Source: Acidimicrobiia bacterium (lineage in GTDB: Bacteria > Actinomycetota > Acidimicrobiia > Acidimicrobiales > Bin134). Taken from it: a stretch of 56,523 bases of DNA. A program made the translations under genes and the position numbers. Position 1 is the stretch's first letter. Each line of letters starts with the position of its first letter. The DNA is taken from the NCBI GenBank assembly GCA_022827405.1, contig JAJDTA010000042.1, positions 1 to 56,523 on the forward strand, given 5' to 3'. Shown piece after piece: positions 38,877-48,185 of the stretch. The notes beneath the pieces were generated by a model. The model saw only the letters and a program-made list of their open reading frames with translations, searched no databases and was not told the origin of the DNA.

Positions 38877-40034
38877 GTGAGGCTACGGAAACTGAAGTTC
38901 ACAACCTGGTCATTGGCAAGTTCAAATTCGAACCTGTCGAGGTCCGCGAGACTGCTCATTCTGATGTTTGGGCTCATGACAACTCTTGCGCTCGTCGCAG
39001 CTGCCTGCGGCAACGACGACGATGGGGACACCACCCCAAGCACAGCGGGACAGACCGACTCCGGTGGCGATACCGGCGGTGACTCTGGTGGAAGCTCTAG
39101 CAGCGACTCTGGGGGAAGCTCTAGCAGCGACAGCGGCGGCGATTCCATGGGAAGCGTCTCCGGTTCGGTGACGATTTCGGGTTCGTCGACGGTGGAGCCG
39201 ATCTCGGTGCGGGTGGCCGAACTGTTCGAAAACGTGCAGCCTGATGTGCAGGTGACGGTGGACGGTCCCGGTACCGGTGACGGGTTCAAGCTGTTCTGCG
39301 AGGGCGAGACCGATATCTCCGACGCCTCTCGCCAAATCAAGGACTCCGAAGCTGAGGCCTGCGCCGCCAACGGCATCGAATTCGTTGAGTTGCGGGTGGG
39401 CATCGACGGCATCGCGGTGATGACCGGCGAGGGCAACTCGGTGGAGTGCGTGACCTTCAACGACATCTACGGCCTGGTCGGCCCCGAGTCCACCGGTTTC
39501 GGCTCTTGGTCGGACGCCGGGTCGCTGGGCCTGGAGACCTCTGATCTGCCGGACGTCGATCTGGACATCTACGGTCCGGGCGAGGAGTCGGGCACGTTCG
39601 ACAGCTTCATTGAGATCGTGCTGGAGGACATCGCCGACGAGCGGGGCCAAGACGCCACCACCCGTCCCGACTACAACGCCAATGCCGATGACAATGTGAT
39701 CATCCAGGGCATCCAGTCGAGCGACACCAGCTTCGGCTGGGTCGGGTTCGCATTCGCCGCCCACGCCTCGGGCGTGAAGCTGCTCGATGTGGACGGCGGC
39801 GGCGGCTGCGTTGGCGCCAACGCCGACACCATCGCCTCGGGCGAGTACCCGGTGTCCCGCTCGCTGTACATCTACGTGAACAAGGCCAAAGCAGCGGCGA
39901 GCCCGGCCCTGGTCGCCTATGTGGACTACTACATGAGCGACGACGGCCTCGGCACCGCAGTGAGCGACGTGGGCTACGTGAACCTCACCGACGATGCCAA
40001 GGGTGCCACCCGGGCCAACTGGGCCGGCCGCTAG
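38877..40034 (+). CDS. pstS: Phosphate ABC transporter, substrate-binding lipoprotein
   Basis: A 385-residue phosphate-binding lipoprotein. The signal peptide is long, with the lipobox VAAAC at about residues 40-44. A Gly/Ser/Asp-rich linker (about 47-95) precedes the binding domain, which starts VTISGSSTVEPIS and has DGPGTGDGF and SDASRQI as phosphate-site motifs. The start is GTG at 38877 with AAGGAGGA just before it; the ATG two bases earlier is followed directly by a stop. Expression is expected to rise when phosphate is scarce, through the PHO box upstream. Confidence 0.94.
   Translation: MRLRKLKFTTWSLASSNSNLSRSARLLILMFGLMTTLALVAAACGNDDDGDTTPSTAGQTDSGGDTGGDSGGSSSSDSGGSSSSDSGGDSMGSVSGSVTISGSSTVEPISVRVAELFENVQPDVQVTVDGPGTGDGFKLFCEGETDISDASRQIKDSEAEACAANGIEFVELRVGIDGIAVMTGEGNSVECVTFNDIYGLVGPESTGFGSWSDAGSLGLETSDLPDVDLDIYGPGEESGTFDSFIEIVLEDIADERGQDATTRPDYNANADDNVIIQGIQSSDTSFGWVGFAFAAHASGVKLLDVDGGGGCVGANADTIASGEYPVSRSLYIYVNKAKAAASPALVAYVDYYMSDDGLGTAVSDVGYVNLTDDAKGATRANWAGR
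39081..39140. repeat. 24-bp tandem repeat encoding the PstS linker
   Basis: Two units (39081-39104 and 39105-39128), each coding for DSGGSSSS, differ at one base and are followed by a half unit. Copy-number changes would alter the linker length in steps of eight residues without shifting the frame. Confidence 0.8.
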
Positions 40035-40094
40035 GCCAGATGTCCAAGGCCAACTAGGAGGGCTAGGAACCAAAGTGCCGAGTACCAGTAGCGT

Positions 40095-41045
40095 GTGGTC
40101 GTGAGCGACACAAGAGTCGATCCTGCCGGCGGGTTCTCCGTCGAATCGCTGAAGGCGAACCCCCGGCAGGCCCGGAAGGAGCGGTTGATCCGCGACTCTC
40201 TGGGGGCCACCGCACTGGTTTCGGTGCTCATCTCCGGCCTCATCATCTGGTCGCTGTTCTCCGAGGCCTATACGTTCATCGTCGAGGTGGACTGGGGCTC
40301 GGTGTGGGACATCGGCTGGTTCCCCCGGCGGGGCATCTACGACGTAAAGACGCTGATCGTCGCCAGTCTGATCATTACCGGAATCGCCATGATCGTCGCT
40401 GGCCCGCTGGGATTAGGCGCGGCCATCTACTTGTCGGAATATGCCCGCCCAGGGATTCGTCGAACGCTCAAGCCCATCCTGGAGATCCTGGCCGGGATCC
40501 CCAGCGTGGTGCTCGGCTTCTTCGCTCTGAAATGGATCGCTCCGAACTTGGTTGAGTCCATTTTCGGGGGACCGGCGGCCGGCTCTCTGCTGGCTGCCGG
40601 TATCGGCGTGGGGGTGCTGGTAATTCCCCTGGTGGCGTCCATCTCTGAAGACGCTATGAAGGCGGTGCCGATGGCGCTGCGGGAAGCATCCTCCGGGTTG
40701 GGGGCCCGCAAGATCACCACCACGGTACGAGTGGTGCTGCCCGCCGCCGTCTCAGGCTTGATGGCCGCGTTCATCGTGGCCATCTCCCGGGCTTTGGGCG
40801 AGACCATGATCGTGTTCATGGCTGGCGGGGCCGCTCAGACCGCGGTGTATACGCACGACCCCCTAGAAGGGAGCCTCACCATGACGGCGGGGATGACCTC
40901 TTTGGCTCGGGGCACCGACAACGTGGTGGGAGAGGGCCTCACCTTCCAGAGCCTGTTCTTTGTGGGGCTGGTACTTTTCGTGCTGACCTTCGCCTTGAAT
41001 CTGTTCTCAGACCGGTTTGTGCACAAAGTTAGGGAACAGTACTGA
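40095..41045 (+). CDS. pstC: Phosphate ABC transporter, permease PstC
   Basis: A 316-residue membrane protein with six predicted helices. The binding-protein-dependent permease loop EASSGLGARKITTTVRVVLP couples it to PstB. AGIPSVVLGFFAL and ISRALGETMIV are PstC motifs. The GTG at 40095 is used; another GTG six bases later is equally possible. It begins 60 bp after pstS and overlaps pstA by one base. Confidence 0.94.
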   Translation: MVVSDTRVDPAGGFSVESLKANPRQARKERLIRDSLGATALVSVLISGLIIWSLFSEAYTFIVEVDWGSVWDIGWFPRRGIYDVKTLIVASLIITGIAMIVAGPLGLGAAIYLSEYARPGIRRTLKPILEILAGIPSVVLGFFALKWIAPNLVESIFGGPAAGSLLAAGIGVGVLVIPLVASISEDAMKAVPMALREASSGLGARKITTTVRVVLPAAVSGLMAAFIVAISRALGETMIVFMAGGAAQTAVYTHDPLEGSLTMTAGMTSLARGTDNVVGEGLTFQSLFFVGLVLFVLTFALNLFSDRFVHKVREQY

Positions 41046-42001
41046 TGGCCAAGGCAAGGCTGATCGGGGATCGCACCAGCAAGGTGATGGTGCAGGCCAT
41101 GGAACGCCGTTCGACGGATGTGCGGGGCCTCGTCTTTCAGATAACCCTGCTGGTCACCCTGCTCATATCGCTGTTCGTCCTAGGCGTTCTGATCGTGGAC
41201 GTGGTGATGGATGGCTGGGGCATCCTCACTGGCCGTCCCGGCGGCTTTCTGAGCGGCACCATGCGGTCGCTCTCCGACGATCCCCAACTCGGGGTACATC
41301 AAGCCTTGGTGGGCACCTTCTGGATCGCGGTATTCGTCGCGGTGCTTGCTTTTCCCATCGGCATTGGCGCGGCAATCTGGCTTGAGGAATACGCCCCCAA
41401 GAACCGCATTGCCCGGTTCATCGAGTTGAATATCCGCAATCTCGCCGGTGTTCCCTCGATCGTTTTCGGGCTGCTGGGATTGTTCTTGTTCGTCAAGCAC
41501 CTGGAAGACGTCACCGGTGGAAAGTCCATAGCTTCAGCCGGCATCACCTTGGCCATCTTGGTGCTTCCCATCGTGATCATCACCGCCCAAGAGGCCATTC
41601 GAGCGGTGCCCCAAGGACTCAAGGAGGGGGCCTACGGCGTGGGCGCCACCAAGTGGACCATGATCCGCAGCCAGGTTCTGCCCTACGCCGCCCCAGGAAT
41701 TCTCACCGGAACTCTGCTATCCATGTCACGGGGCATCGGCGAAGCGGCACCGCTATTGCTGGTGGGCGCGGTCTCCGGTCGGCTGGGGTCCAACCCGGGC
41801 TTCCTCGACCTCAGCGCCATCAACGCCAAGGCTTTCATGGCCATGCCGGTGATCATCGTTGAGTGGGTGCAGAACTCGGGCCGTGATCCGGGCTTCGCCG
41901 AGGCCGCGGCAGCGGCCATCGTTGTGCTGTTGGTATTCGTTATCCTGATGAATGCAGCGGCCATCTTCTTGCGCAATCACTTCGAAAAGAAGAGAGGATG
42001 A
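41045..42001 (+). CDS. pstA: Phosphate ABC transporter, permease PstA
   Basis: The second channel subunit, 318 residues and six helices. AGVPSIVFGLLGL, the coupling loop EGAYGVGATKWTMIRSQVLP and MSRGIGEAAPLLLVGAV are typical PstA motifs. Its ATG uses the last base of the pstC stop (TGATG), which implies translational coupling. pstB starts 3 bp after its stop. Confidence 0.94.
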   Translation: MAKARLIGDRTSKVMVQAMERRSTDVRGLVFQITLLVTLLISLFVLGVLIVDVVMDGWGILTGRPGGFLSGTMRSLSDDPQLGVHQALVGTFWIAVFVAVLAFPIGIGAAIWLEEYAPKNRIARFIELNIRNLAGVPSIVFGLLGLFLFVKHLEDVTGGKSIASAGITLAILVLPIVIITAQEAIRAVPQGLKEGAYGVGATKWTMIRSQVLPYAAPGILTGTLLSMSRGIGEAAPLLLVGAVSGRLGSNPGFLDLSAINAKAFMAMPVIIVEWVQNSGRDPGFAEAAAAAIVVLLVFVILMNAAAIFLRNHFEKKRG

Positions 42002-42004
42002 CTC

Positions 42005-42913
42005 GTGGAAGCTGTCACTGAGAGCATAAGGACCGACCAGATGGAGCAAGCAGAACCGGAAGCCTCTCCTCTTCTCGGTCTGGATCTCGACCGAACGGTG
42101 CAAGCCGCCGCACCGGATGCCGTGGGCGACGCGGTGTTCGAGGTGGAAGACCTGAACGTGTACTACGGCGACTTCAGAGCGGTCCAAGGTGCCACCTTCA
42201 CGGTCTACAAGCACGAGATCACCGCCATGATCGGTCCCTCGGGCTGTGGCAAGACCACGGTGCTGCGCTGCTTCAACCGCATGAACGACCTCATCCCCTC
42301 CGCCCGGGTGGAGGGTCGCCTGGACTTTCAGAACGTACCCATCTACGACCCCCGGGTGGACCCAGTTGAGGTTCGCCGCCGCATCGGCATGGTGTTCCAG
42401 AAGCCCAACCCGTTTCCCAAGTCGATCTACGACAACATTGCCTTCGGTCCCCGGGTGACCGGAATGGCCAAGAAGAAGAGCGAACTGGACGACATCGTGG
42501 AGCGGTCGCTGGGCCGGTCTGCTCTGTGGGACGAGGTTAAGGACCGGATGAAGGACTCCGCCCTCGGGCTTTCCGGCGGCCAGCAGCAGCGCCTGTGCAT
42601 CGCCCGAGCCATCGCCGTCGATCCCGACGTGCTCTTGATGGACGAGCCGTGCTCGGCCCTCGACCCCATTGCCACCGCCCGCATCGAAGACCTGATGCAG
42701 GAGATCAAGGACGACTACACCATCGTGATCGTCACCCACAACATGCAGCAGGCCGCCCGTATCAGCAACCGCACGGCGTTTTTCACCGCGCAACTCGACT
42801 CCACCACCGACCAGCGGTGTGGTCTGCTGGTGGAATACGACCGTACCGAGACCATCTTCTCGAATCCCTCTGATGAGCGGACCGAGAACTACGTCACCGG
42901 GCGGTTCGGCTGA
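42005..42913 (+). CDS. pstB: Phosphate ABC transporter, ATP-binding protein
   Basis: A 302-residue ABC ATPase. Walker A is GPSGCGKTT, the Q-loop region is [16 protein letters not shown] (a PstB hallmark), the signature is [14 protein letters not shown], and Walker B is [16 protein letters not shown]. About 40 residues ahead of the ABC domain are an acidic extension that most PstB proteins lack; a start inside it (ATG at 42041) is possible. phoU begins 20 bp later. Confidence 0.95.
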   Translation: MEAVTESIRTDQMEQAEPEASPLLGLDLDRTVQAAAPDAVGDAVFEVEDLNVYYGDFRAVQGATFTVYKHEITAMIGPSGCGKTTVLRCFNRMNDLIPSARVEGRLDFQNVPIYDPRVDPVEVRRRIGMVFQKPNPFPKSIYDNIAFGPRVTGMAKKKSELDDIVERSLGRSALWDEVKDRMKDSALGLSGGQQQRLCIARAIAVDPDVLLMDEPCSALDPIATARIEDLMQEIKDDYTIVIVTHNMQQAARISNRTAFFTAQLDSTTDQRCGLLVEYDRTETIFSNPSDERTENYVTGRFG

Positions 42914-42933
42914 GCGAGGCAGAGGAGGCCGCT

Positions 42934-43689
42934 GTGGGGGAGTTGCGCAAGTCCTTCCACGAAGAACTGGACGAGATCCAGGCGGGCATCGTCCGCATGG
43001 CCGCCCTTGTCACAGAGGCCGTACCCCGGGCCACTGAGGCGCTTTTGGAGTCGAATCTCGAGTTGGCCCAGCAGCTAATCACCAACGACGACCAGCTCGA
43101 CGACCTATCAGTACACCTCGAGGAGAGGTGCCACCATGTGCTGGCTCTCCAAGCCCCCATGGCCAGCGATCTTCGGGCCCTCAGCTCCGCCCTCCGTCTG
43201 AATGCCGAACTGGAGCGGTCGGGCGATCTGGCAGTGAACATCGCCAAAGCCACTCGGCGCATCTATGGCACCCGCTACGACGCCACTCTCCGCGGGTTGT
43301 TGGTGAGGATGAGCGACGAAGCCTGTCGGCTAATGCGCTTGGCCATCGACTCTTATGTGGACGGCAACGCCGGATTGGCTGCGGCTCTCGATGACATCGA
43401 CGACCAGCTAGACAACCTCAACCGCGAGTGCGTGCAAGCGGTGTTCCAAGCCCACAACGACGGTTGCATCGACCTTCAAGCCGCGGTTCAGCTCTGCCTG
43501 ATCAGCCGCTATTACGAGCGCATCGGCGACCACGCGGTGAACATCGGCGAGCGAGTGGTGTACATGGTCACGGGATGGCTTCCCGAGTACACCGGATCGG
43601 CCCGATTGCAGGTACGAGAGCACCATCACCTTGCCAAGGCCGACGACGAGAGCGACGACGAGACTGACGACGAGACCAGCGAGGAGTGA
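42934..43689 (+). CDS. phoU: Phosphate-signalling protein PhoU
   Basis: A 251-residue all-helical protein with two PhoU repeats. The metal-binding motif of repeat one is around LRLNAELERSGDLAVNIA, and of repeat two around ISRYYERIGDHAVNIGE. PhoU links Pst transporter state to the histidine kinase and represses the Pho response when phosphate is plentiful. It has a strongly acidic, Asp/Glu-rich tail (DDESDDETDDETSEE). It lies directly between pstB and the sensor kinase gene, the partners it is known to contact. Confidence 0.94.
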   Translation: MGELRKSFHEELDEIQAGIVRMAALVTEAVPRATEALLESNLELAQQLITNDDQLDDLSVHLEERCHHVLALQAPMASDLRALSSALRLNAELERSGDLAVNIAKATRRIYGTRYDATLRGLLVRMSDEACRLMRLAIDSYVDGNAGLAAALDDIDDQLDNLNRECVQAVFQAHNDGCIDLQAAVQLCLISRYYERIGDHAVNIGERVVYMVTGWLPEYTGSARLQVREHHHLAKADDESDDETDDETSEE

Positions 43690-43735
43690 GCACTGTGAAA
43701 CTCGTCGCCCCTAGCCAAAGGCCCGAGGTGTCGAG

Positions 43736-44908
43736 ATGATCGCGACCCTCGTCGTGTTGGCTGCGGTGGTGGGCTTGGTGCTGGTGGGGGCGGTGGCGTG
43801 GCGCGAGCACCGGCATTTCGCAGATGCCGAGGAGAGCCGCCGCCGAGACGATGAAATGCACCGCCGTCACGAAGACGAGGTGGTGGAGAGCGAGACTCGC
43901 CTCCGGCTGTCGCTGGATGCCATTACCCAAGGGGTGGTGATGGCCGATGACGCCGGCAATGTGCTGTACCGCAATTCCTACGCCCGGCAGTTCACCGAAG
44001 CCCGCCACGGGGAGGCTCTGGTGGAGGCCGCGGTGATCGAGCTGCTGGCCGAGGCCGTCCGAGGGCGAGCGGTTGAGCGGGAGGTCGAGCTATTCGGACC
44101 CCCTCGTCGCTGCATGTTCGTCAGCGCCATGCCGCTGGTGTTCGAGGGCCGGGACTACGGCTCGGTTGCCCTCATCGACGACATCACCGAGCCCCAGCGA
44201 CTGGACGCCATGCGCCGGGATTTCGTGGCCAACATCAGCCATGAGCTCCGGACCCCGATGGGGGCGCTCAGCCTGCTGGCCGAGACCTTGGCCGGGGAAA
44301 CCGATCCCGAGGTGGTCTCCCGGCTGGCCATGAGGGTGCAGGCCGAGGCCATTCGGCTGTCCGACATCATGGACGACCTCCTGGAGCTCAGCCGGATTGA
44401 GAGCGACGAGTCGTCCGAGCGGGGCCCAGTGACCGTCCAGCACGTGATCAGCGATGCGTTATCCCGGCTGAAGCCCATCGCCGACGAGAAGCAGGTGTCC
44501 ATAGAAACGGTGCTCCCCGCTTTCGACCTGTTGGTGAAGGCCGACCGCCGGCAGCTCACCTCGGCCGTGTTCAATCTCCTTGACAACGCGGTGAAGTACT
44601 CCGACCCCCACCGGCCGGTCAGAGTCTCGGCTGAGATGACGGGAGACTGTGTTGAGGTGGAGGTCCGCGACCAGGGCTATGGCATTCCCCTGCGCCACCA
44701 AAAGCGGATCTTTGAGCGCTTCTACCAGGTTGACCGGTCACGAGAGCGCACCGATGGCGGCGTGGGTCTGGGGTTGGCCATCGTGCGCCATGTGGCCACC
44801 AACCACGGCGGCGAAGTCCGGGTGGACTCCACCGAGGGAGAGGGTTCAACGTTCACCCTGACATTGCCGATGTCCGACATTCCACAACCCGTTGGGGCAA
44901 AGGCATGA
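43736..44908 (+). CDS. senX3: Phosphate-sensing histidine kinase (SenX3/PhoR type)
   Basis: A 390-residue sensor kinase. It has one membrane helix (about 2-20), a charged linker, a PAS-like domain (LDAITQGVVMADDAGNVLYRN), a HisKA domain with the phosphoacceptor in ANISHELRTP, and an ATPase domain with LDNAVKYSDP (N box), VRDQGYGIP (G1), and GVGLGLAIVRH (G2). A single helix and no large outer sensor domain fit the SenX3/PhoR group, which senses phosphate through Pst and PhoU. It precedes the response regulator by 36 bp. Confidence 0.92.
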   Translation: MIATLVVLAAVVGLVLVGAVAWREHRHFADAEESRRRDDEMHRRHEDEVVESETRLRLSLDAITQGVVMADDAGNVLYRNSYARQFTEARHGEALVEAAVIELLAEAVRGRAVEREVELFGPPRRCMFVSAMPLVFEGRDYGSVALIDDITEPQRLDAMRRDFVANISHELRTPMGALSLLAETLAGETDPEVVSRLAMRVQAEAIRLSDIMDDLLELSRIESDESSERGPVTVQHVISDALSRLKPIADEKQVSIETVLPAFDLLVKADRRQLTSAVFNLLDNAVKYSDPHRPVRVSAEMTGDCVEVEVRDQGYGIPLRHQKRIFERFYQVDRSRERTDGGVGLGLAIVRHVATNHGGEVRVDSTEGEGSTFTLTLPMSDIPQPVGAKA

Positions 44909-44944
44909 CATTCGGAGAGCGGGCATGAAAGTAGGGGCGCAACC

Positions 44945-45682
44945 ATGAGTGGGTCGGCGCGGGTTCTCATCGTTGAAGATGAGGAGTCGTTTGTCGAGGC
45001 GCTGACCGTGGGGCTGGCCCGAGAGGGCTTCACCGTGAACGTGGCCCGAGACGGCAAGGAAGCCCTCGATTTCTTCAATGCGTACTCCCCCGACATCGTG
45101 TTGCTCGACGTGATGCTGCCCCTGGTCTCCGGGATCGATGTCTGCCGTCAGATCCGGGCTCGTTCCCAGGTGCCCATCATCATGGTCACCGCCAAGGGCG
45201 AGGAGATCGACGCCGTGGTCGGCTTGGAGGTGGGGGCGGACGACTATGTCGCCAAGCCCTATCGCCTACGGGAGCTGATCTCTCGGATGCGCTCACTGTT
45301 GCGGCGGTCTCGGTGGACGGCCGAGAGCGAGTCATTCCGGGGAGACGTCATCGAGGTGGGCGACGTGGCCGTCGATCCTGAGCGCCACGAGGTGTTCGTG
45401 CGGGGTGAGCAGATCGAGCTCCCGCTCAAGGAGTTCGACCTATTGGAGTTGCTGTTGACCAACGCGGGACGGGTGTTGACCCGGGACGCGTTAATCGACC
45501 AGGTATGGGGCAGCGACTACGTGGGCGACACCAAGACGCTCGATGTTCACATCAAGAGGCTTCGGTCCAAGATCGAGGATGATCCCTCCAATCCCTGTCG
45601 CATCGTGACCATCCGCGGCTTGGGCTACAAGTACGCCACCGGCGTCCCGGCGGAGTCCGCGCCGTCGAAATCCCCGCCATAA
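44945..45682 (+). CDS. regX3: Phosphate response regulator (RegX3/PhoP type)
   Basis: A 245-residue OmpR-family regulator. The receiver domain has the acidic pair in VEDEESF, the phosphorylated Asp in IVLLDVMLPL, Thr in MVTAKG and Lys in YVAKPY. The C-terminal winged helix includes LPLKEFDLLELLLTNAGRVLTR and DVHIKRLRSKIEDDP. Together with the kinase it should bind the PHO-box repeats before pstS. The gene is the last of the phosphate locus; an MFS gene starts 10 bp later. Confidence 0.93.
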   Translation: MSGSARVLIVEDEESFVEALTVGLAREGFTVNVARDGKEALDFFNAYSPDIVLLDVMLPLVSGIDVCRQIRARSQVPIIMVTAKGEEIDAVVGLEVGADDYVAKPYRLRELISRMRSLLRRSRWTAESESFRGDVIEVGDVAVDPERHEVFVRGEQIELPLKEFDLLELLLTNAGRVLTRDALIDQVWGSDYVGDTKTLDVHIKRLRSKIEDDPSNPCRIVTIRGLGYKYATGVPAESAPSKSPP

Positions 45683-45692
45683 TGTTCAATAA

Positions 45693-46976
45693 GTGATCAA
45701 TACCTCGTTCTTGCGGCTGGTCCGGGTTCATGCCCTCGGCGCCGCGGGCGACGCAATGATCGCGGTCGCGTTGGCGGGGTCGCTCTTCTTCTCCATCGAT
45801 CCCAGCGCAGCCCGGGTTCGGGTCACCCTCTATCTGCTGTTGACGATGGCCCCGTTTGCGGTGGTCGGGCCGCTGATCGGCCCGGCCATCGACCGGATTC
45901 GGGGCGGGCGGCGGAACATGATCATTGCGGTCAACGTGGGGCGGGCCTTCTTCGCTTTCCTGATGATCTCCAACATGGACTCGCTGCTGCTGTTTCCCCT
46001 GTCCTTTGCCATGCTGATCCTTCAGAAGAGCTACGGCGTGACCAAGGCCTCCATGGTGCCGCTCATATTGGCCAACGAGAAGCAGTTTGTGGGAGGCAAC
46101 GCCCGCTTGGCGTTGGTGGGCAGCGTCTGCGGACTGATCGGCGCGGGTCCGGCGCTGCTGGCCAACCTGTTGGGCGGCGCTCCTTGGACGGTGGGCCTAG
46201 CCATGGTGGTGTTCATCATGGCCGCCCTGGCGTCGCTCACGCTGCCCAAGGCCCAGGCCGTGCCCGAGCCGGTGGACGATCAGGAGTGGAGCGGGCTTCG
46301 CGGTGTGGGTATCCGCAAGGCGGCGTCGGCCACCGGCACACTGCGGGGCATCGTAGGGTTCACAACGTTTCTGGCCGCCTTTGCGCTCCGGGGTGGTGCC
46401 GACGACGTGGATCTCTCCGGGGTGGGGACCGCGTTCGGTGCCGGCATTCGCCACGCATTGCAAGGCGATGTGGCTTCCGACGCCAGTCCGGCCTGGAAGC
46501 TGGGATTTGTGGCCGCCGCTTTGGTCGTCGGCTTCTTCACCGGCTCGCTTCTGGCCCCCAAACTGCGGGACCGGATCCGAGAAGAGGTGATCATCGCCAC
46601 CGCACTGGCTGGGCTGTTCCTTGTCGGGCTGCTGGCCGCGTGGGGAGGGGGTTTCGGCTCAACCCTCCTGCTGGCCCTGGGGGTGGGGATCACCGCCAGC
46701 GCCGGCAAGCTCTCGTTTGACTCCATCGTGCAGCGCGACTCCGAGGGCGCCAATCACGGCCGCGCGTTTGCCGCCTTTGAGACCCGATTCCAGGTCTTCT
46801 GGGTGCTGGGCGCCCTCATACCAGTGGTTATCCCCATTCCCGCCCGAGTCGGCTTTATATTGATCGCTCTGGCTGCGGCGGCTGCGGCGGTGCTCTTCTG
46901 GCTGCGGCGAGTTCCTACTCAGGAAGGTCGATCCGGGCCAGCCACAGACCAGGGGCATCAACCTCAGCAGGCGTAG
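45693..46976 (+). CDS. MFS-type membrane transporter
   Basis: A 427-residue polytopic protein with about twelve hydrophobic segments, an MFS-like loop PAIDRIRGGRRNMI between helices 2 and 3, and a central hydrophilic linker. The substrate is unknown. The GTG start is 10 bp after regX3, so it may be read from the phosphate transcript. Its last 62 bases overlap the 3' end of the convergent DUF2342 gene. Confidence 0.8.
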   Translation: MINTSFLRLVRVHALGAAGDAMIAVALAGSLFFSIDPSAARVRVTLYLLLTMAPFAVVGPLIGPAIDRIRGGRRNMIIAVNVGRAFFAFLMISNMDSLLLFPLSFAMLILQKSYGVTKASMVPLILANEKQFVGGNARLALVGSVCGLIGAGPALLANLLGGAPWTVGLAMVVFIMAALASLTLPKAQAVPEPVDDQEWSGLRGVGIRKAASATGTLRGIVGFTTFLAAFALRGGADDVDLSGVGTAFGAGIRHALQGDVASDASPAWKLGFVAAALVVGFFTGSLLAPKLRDRIREEVIIATALAGLFLVGLLAAWGGGFGSTLLLALGVGITASAGKLSFDSIVQRDSEGANHGRAFAAFETRFQVFWVLGALIPVVIPIPARVGFILIALAAAAAAVLFWLRRVPTQEGRSGPATDQGHQPQQA

Positions 46977-48093
46977 GCAGTTCTCGCGCCGAATGCCAGA
47001 GCCGGGCTAGGCCTTCGGCCCCCGCCCGCTCCACCACCCCGCTGGCAAAGGCCGCTCCTCGGTCGTACTGGTCCTGGGAGAGTTCGAGGCCGAACATCCG
47101 CTCGATGAAGCGATCGGCCGCATCGGCGGTTACCCGCCGCCTCCTCAGCGCTTCGCTGAGGCGCTGGTATGAGCCGATGAGCCCGCGCCCGATGCTGTCC
47201 ATGGTCCAGTCGACGTAGCCGGCGATAACCGTCACCAATGCCGTGATCTGCGGGAGCAATGCCCGCTGGGCCGGCGATTGGACAGCCCCCAAGATCACCT
47301 CGGGGTCGCCCAACACCGATTGGAGGCTGCTCAGTGAATCAGCGTTGGCGAGATCGAGGTCGCTCAGCCGGCTTTCCAGCGCGTCGGGATCGGCCTCGAA
47401 TCCCCTCACGTAATCGGCCAGCAGTTCGTCGATTCGCTGGCGCACATGGGGTATGGAGAGCACCGCGTGATGGGTCAGCTCGCTCAGGCATACCCAAAGC
47501 CGCAGGTCAGATGGGTCCAAGCTCCACTCGTCAGCCAACCCGTCGATGTTGGCTGGCACCACCATGAGCTCTGAGCCGTCACGGGGTATGGGCAAGTCGT
47601 ACTGGCCGAGGCTCCGGCGGGCGAGATTTCCCACCATGCTGCCGGCGGTCATGCTCATCATGACCGGGCCGATCATTTTCATAATCTGGCCGAACATGGC
47701 CTGAGCGGGATCGATAGGCGTCTCGGAGTCCTCAGTTCGGCTCGACACACTCCCAATGGGCTCCAAGAGATCCCGGTAGGCGTCAAGGGTGGCCGTGGCC
47801 CATTGCGCCCGGGTCACGGGCACTATCGACGCGGTTTGGCCGGCGCGGGTAATCGACAGTCCGGTGACATTGGCCACATGAAGTTCGGCCACTCGAGCCA
47901 GTTCACCCAGGGCGATGCGGTCGGCAGGGTCGACGTTGGGCTCAGGCTGCGAGTCGGTGGCCAAGGCCACCGCGAACTGGCGGGCCGTCTCCCAGGTGGA
48001 AGACGCCTGTTGGGAGAAGAGCTTGCCCAGATCACCGAAGATCGGCAGACCCTTGAAGGGATTGAATTCGTCGGGTGAGTCAGGGCTATCCAC
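46915..48093 (-). CDS. DUF2342 (zincin-like) family protein with degenerate HExxH
   Basis: A 392-residue protein of the DUF2342/F420-associated family, annotated as zinc-dependent metalloprotease-like. Features are DEFNPFKGLPIFGDLGKLF at the N-terminus, the helical pair MIGPVMMSMTAGSMVGNLA, and LWVCLSELTHHAVLS. The HExxH zinc motif would fall at residues 204-208 but reads SELTH, with Ser204 in place of the first His, so protease activity is doubtful. I recall members next to PDZ and UPF0182 genes in mycobacteria; both occur a few genes downstream. The start is GTG. A 41-bp direct repeat duplicates its first codons upstream. Confidence 0.8.
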   Translation of the reverse strand: MDSPDSPDEFNPFKGLPIFGDLGKLFSQQASSTWETARQFAVALATDSQPEPNVDPADRIALGELARVAELHVANVTGLSITRAGQTASIVPVTRAQWATATLDAYRDLLEPIGSVSSRTEDSETPIDPAQAMFGQIMKMIGPVMMSMTAGSMVGNLARRSLGQYDLPIPRDGSELMVVPANIDGLADEWSLDPSDLRLWVCLSELTHHAVLSIPHVRQRIDELLADYVRGFEADPDALESRLSDLDLANADSLSSLQSVLGDPEVILGAVQSPAQRALLPQITALVTVIAGYVDWTMDSIGRGLIGSYQRLSEALRRRRVTADAADRFIERMFGLELSQDQYDRGAAFASGVVERAGAEGLARLWHSARELPTPAEVDAPGLWLARIDLPE

Positions 48094-48171
48094 GCTGCGT
48101 CACATCATCTTGAAGGGCGCTGTTCGCACTGGGATTGAACTCGTCGGGTGAGTCAGGGCCTTCCACGCTGC
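48058..48171. repeat. Direct repeat pair duplicating the DUF2342 gene start
   Basis: The 41 bases at 48058-48098 recur at 48131-48171, 73 bp away, with three mismatches. The first copy covers the first 12 codons of the DUF2342 gene. The second copy lies in the divergent promoter region. It creates a GTG-started frame (minus, 48166-48086) of 26 codons that begins VEGPDSPDEFNP, like the real protein, and ends across the real start codon. Confidence 0.85.
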
Positions 48172-48185
48172 TTTATGCTACTGCC

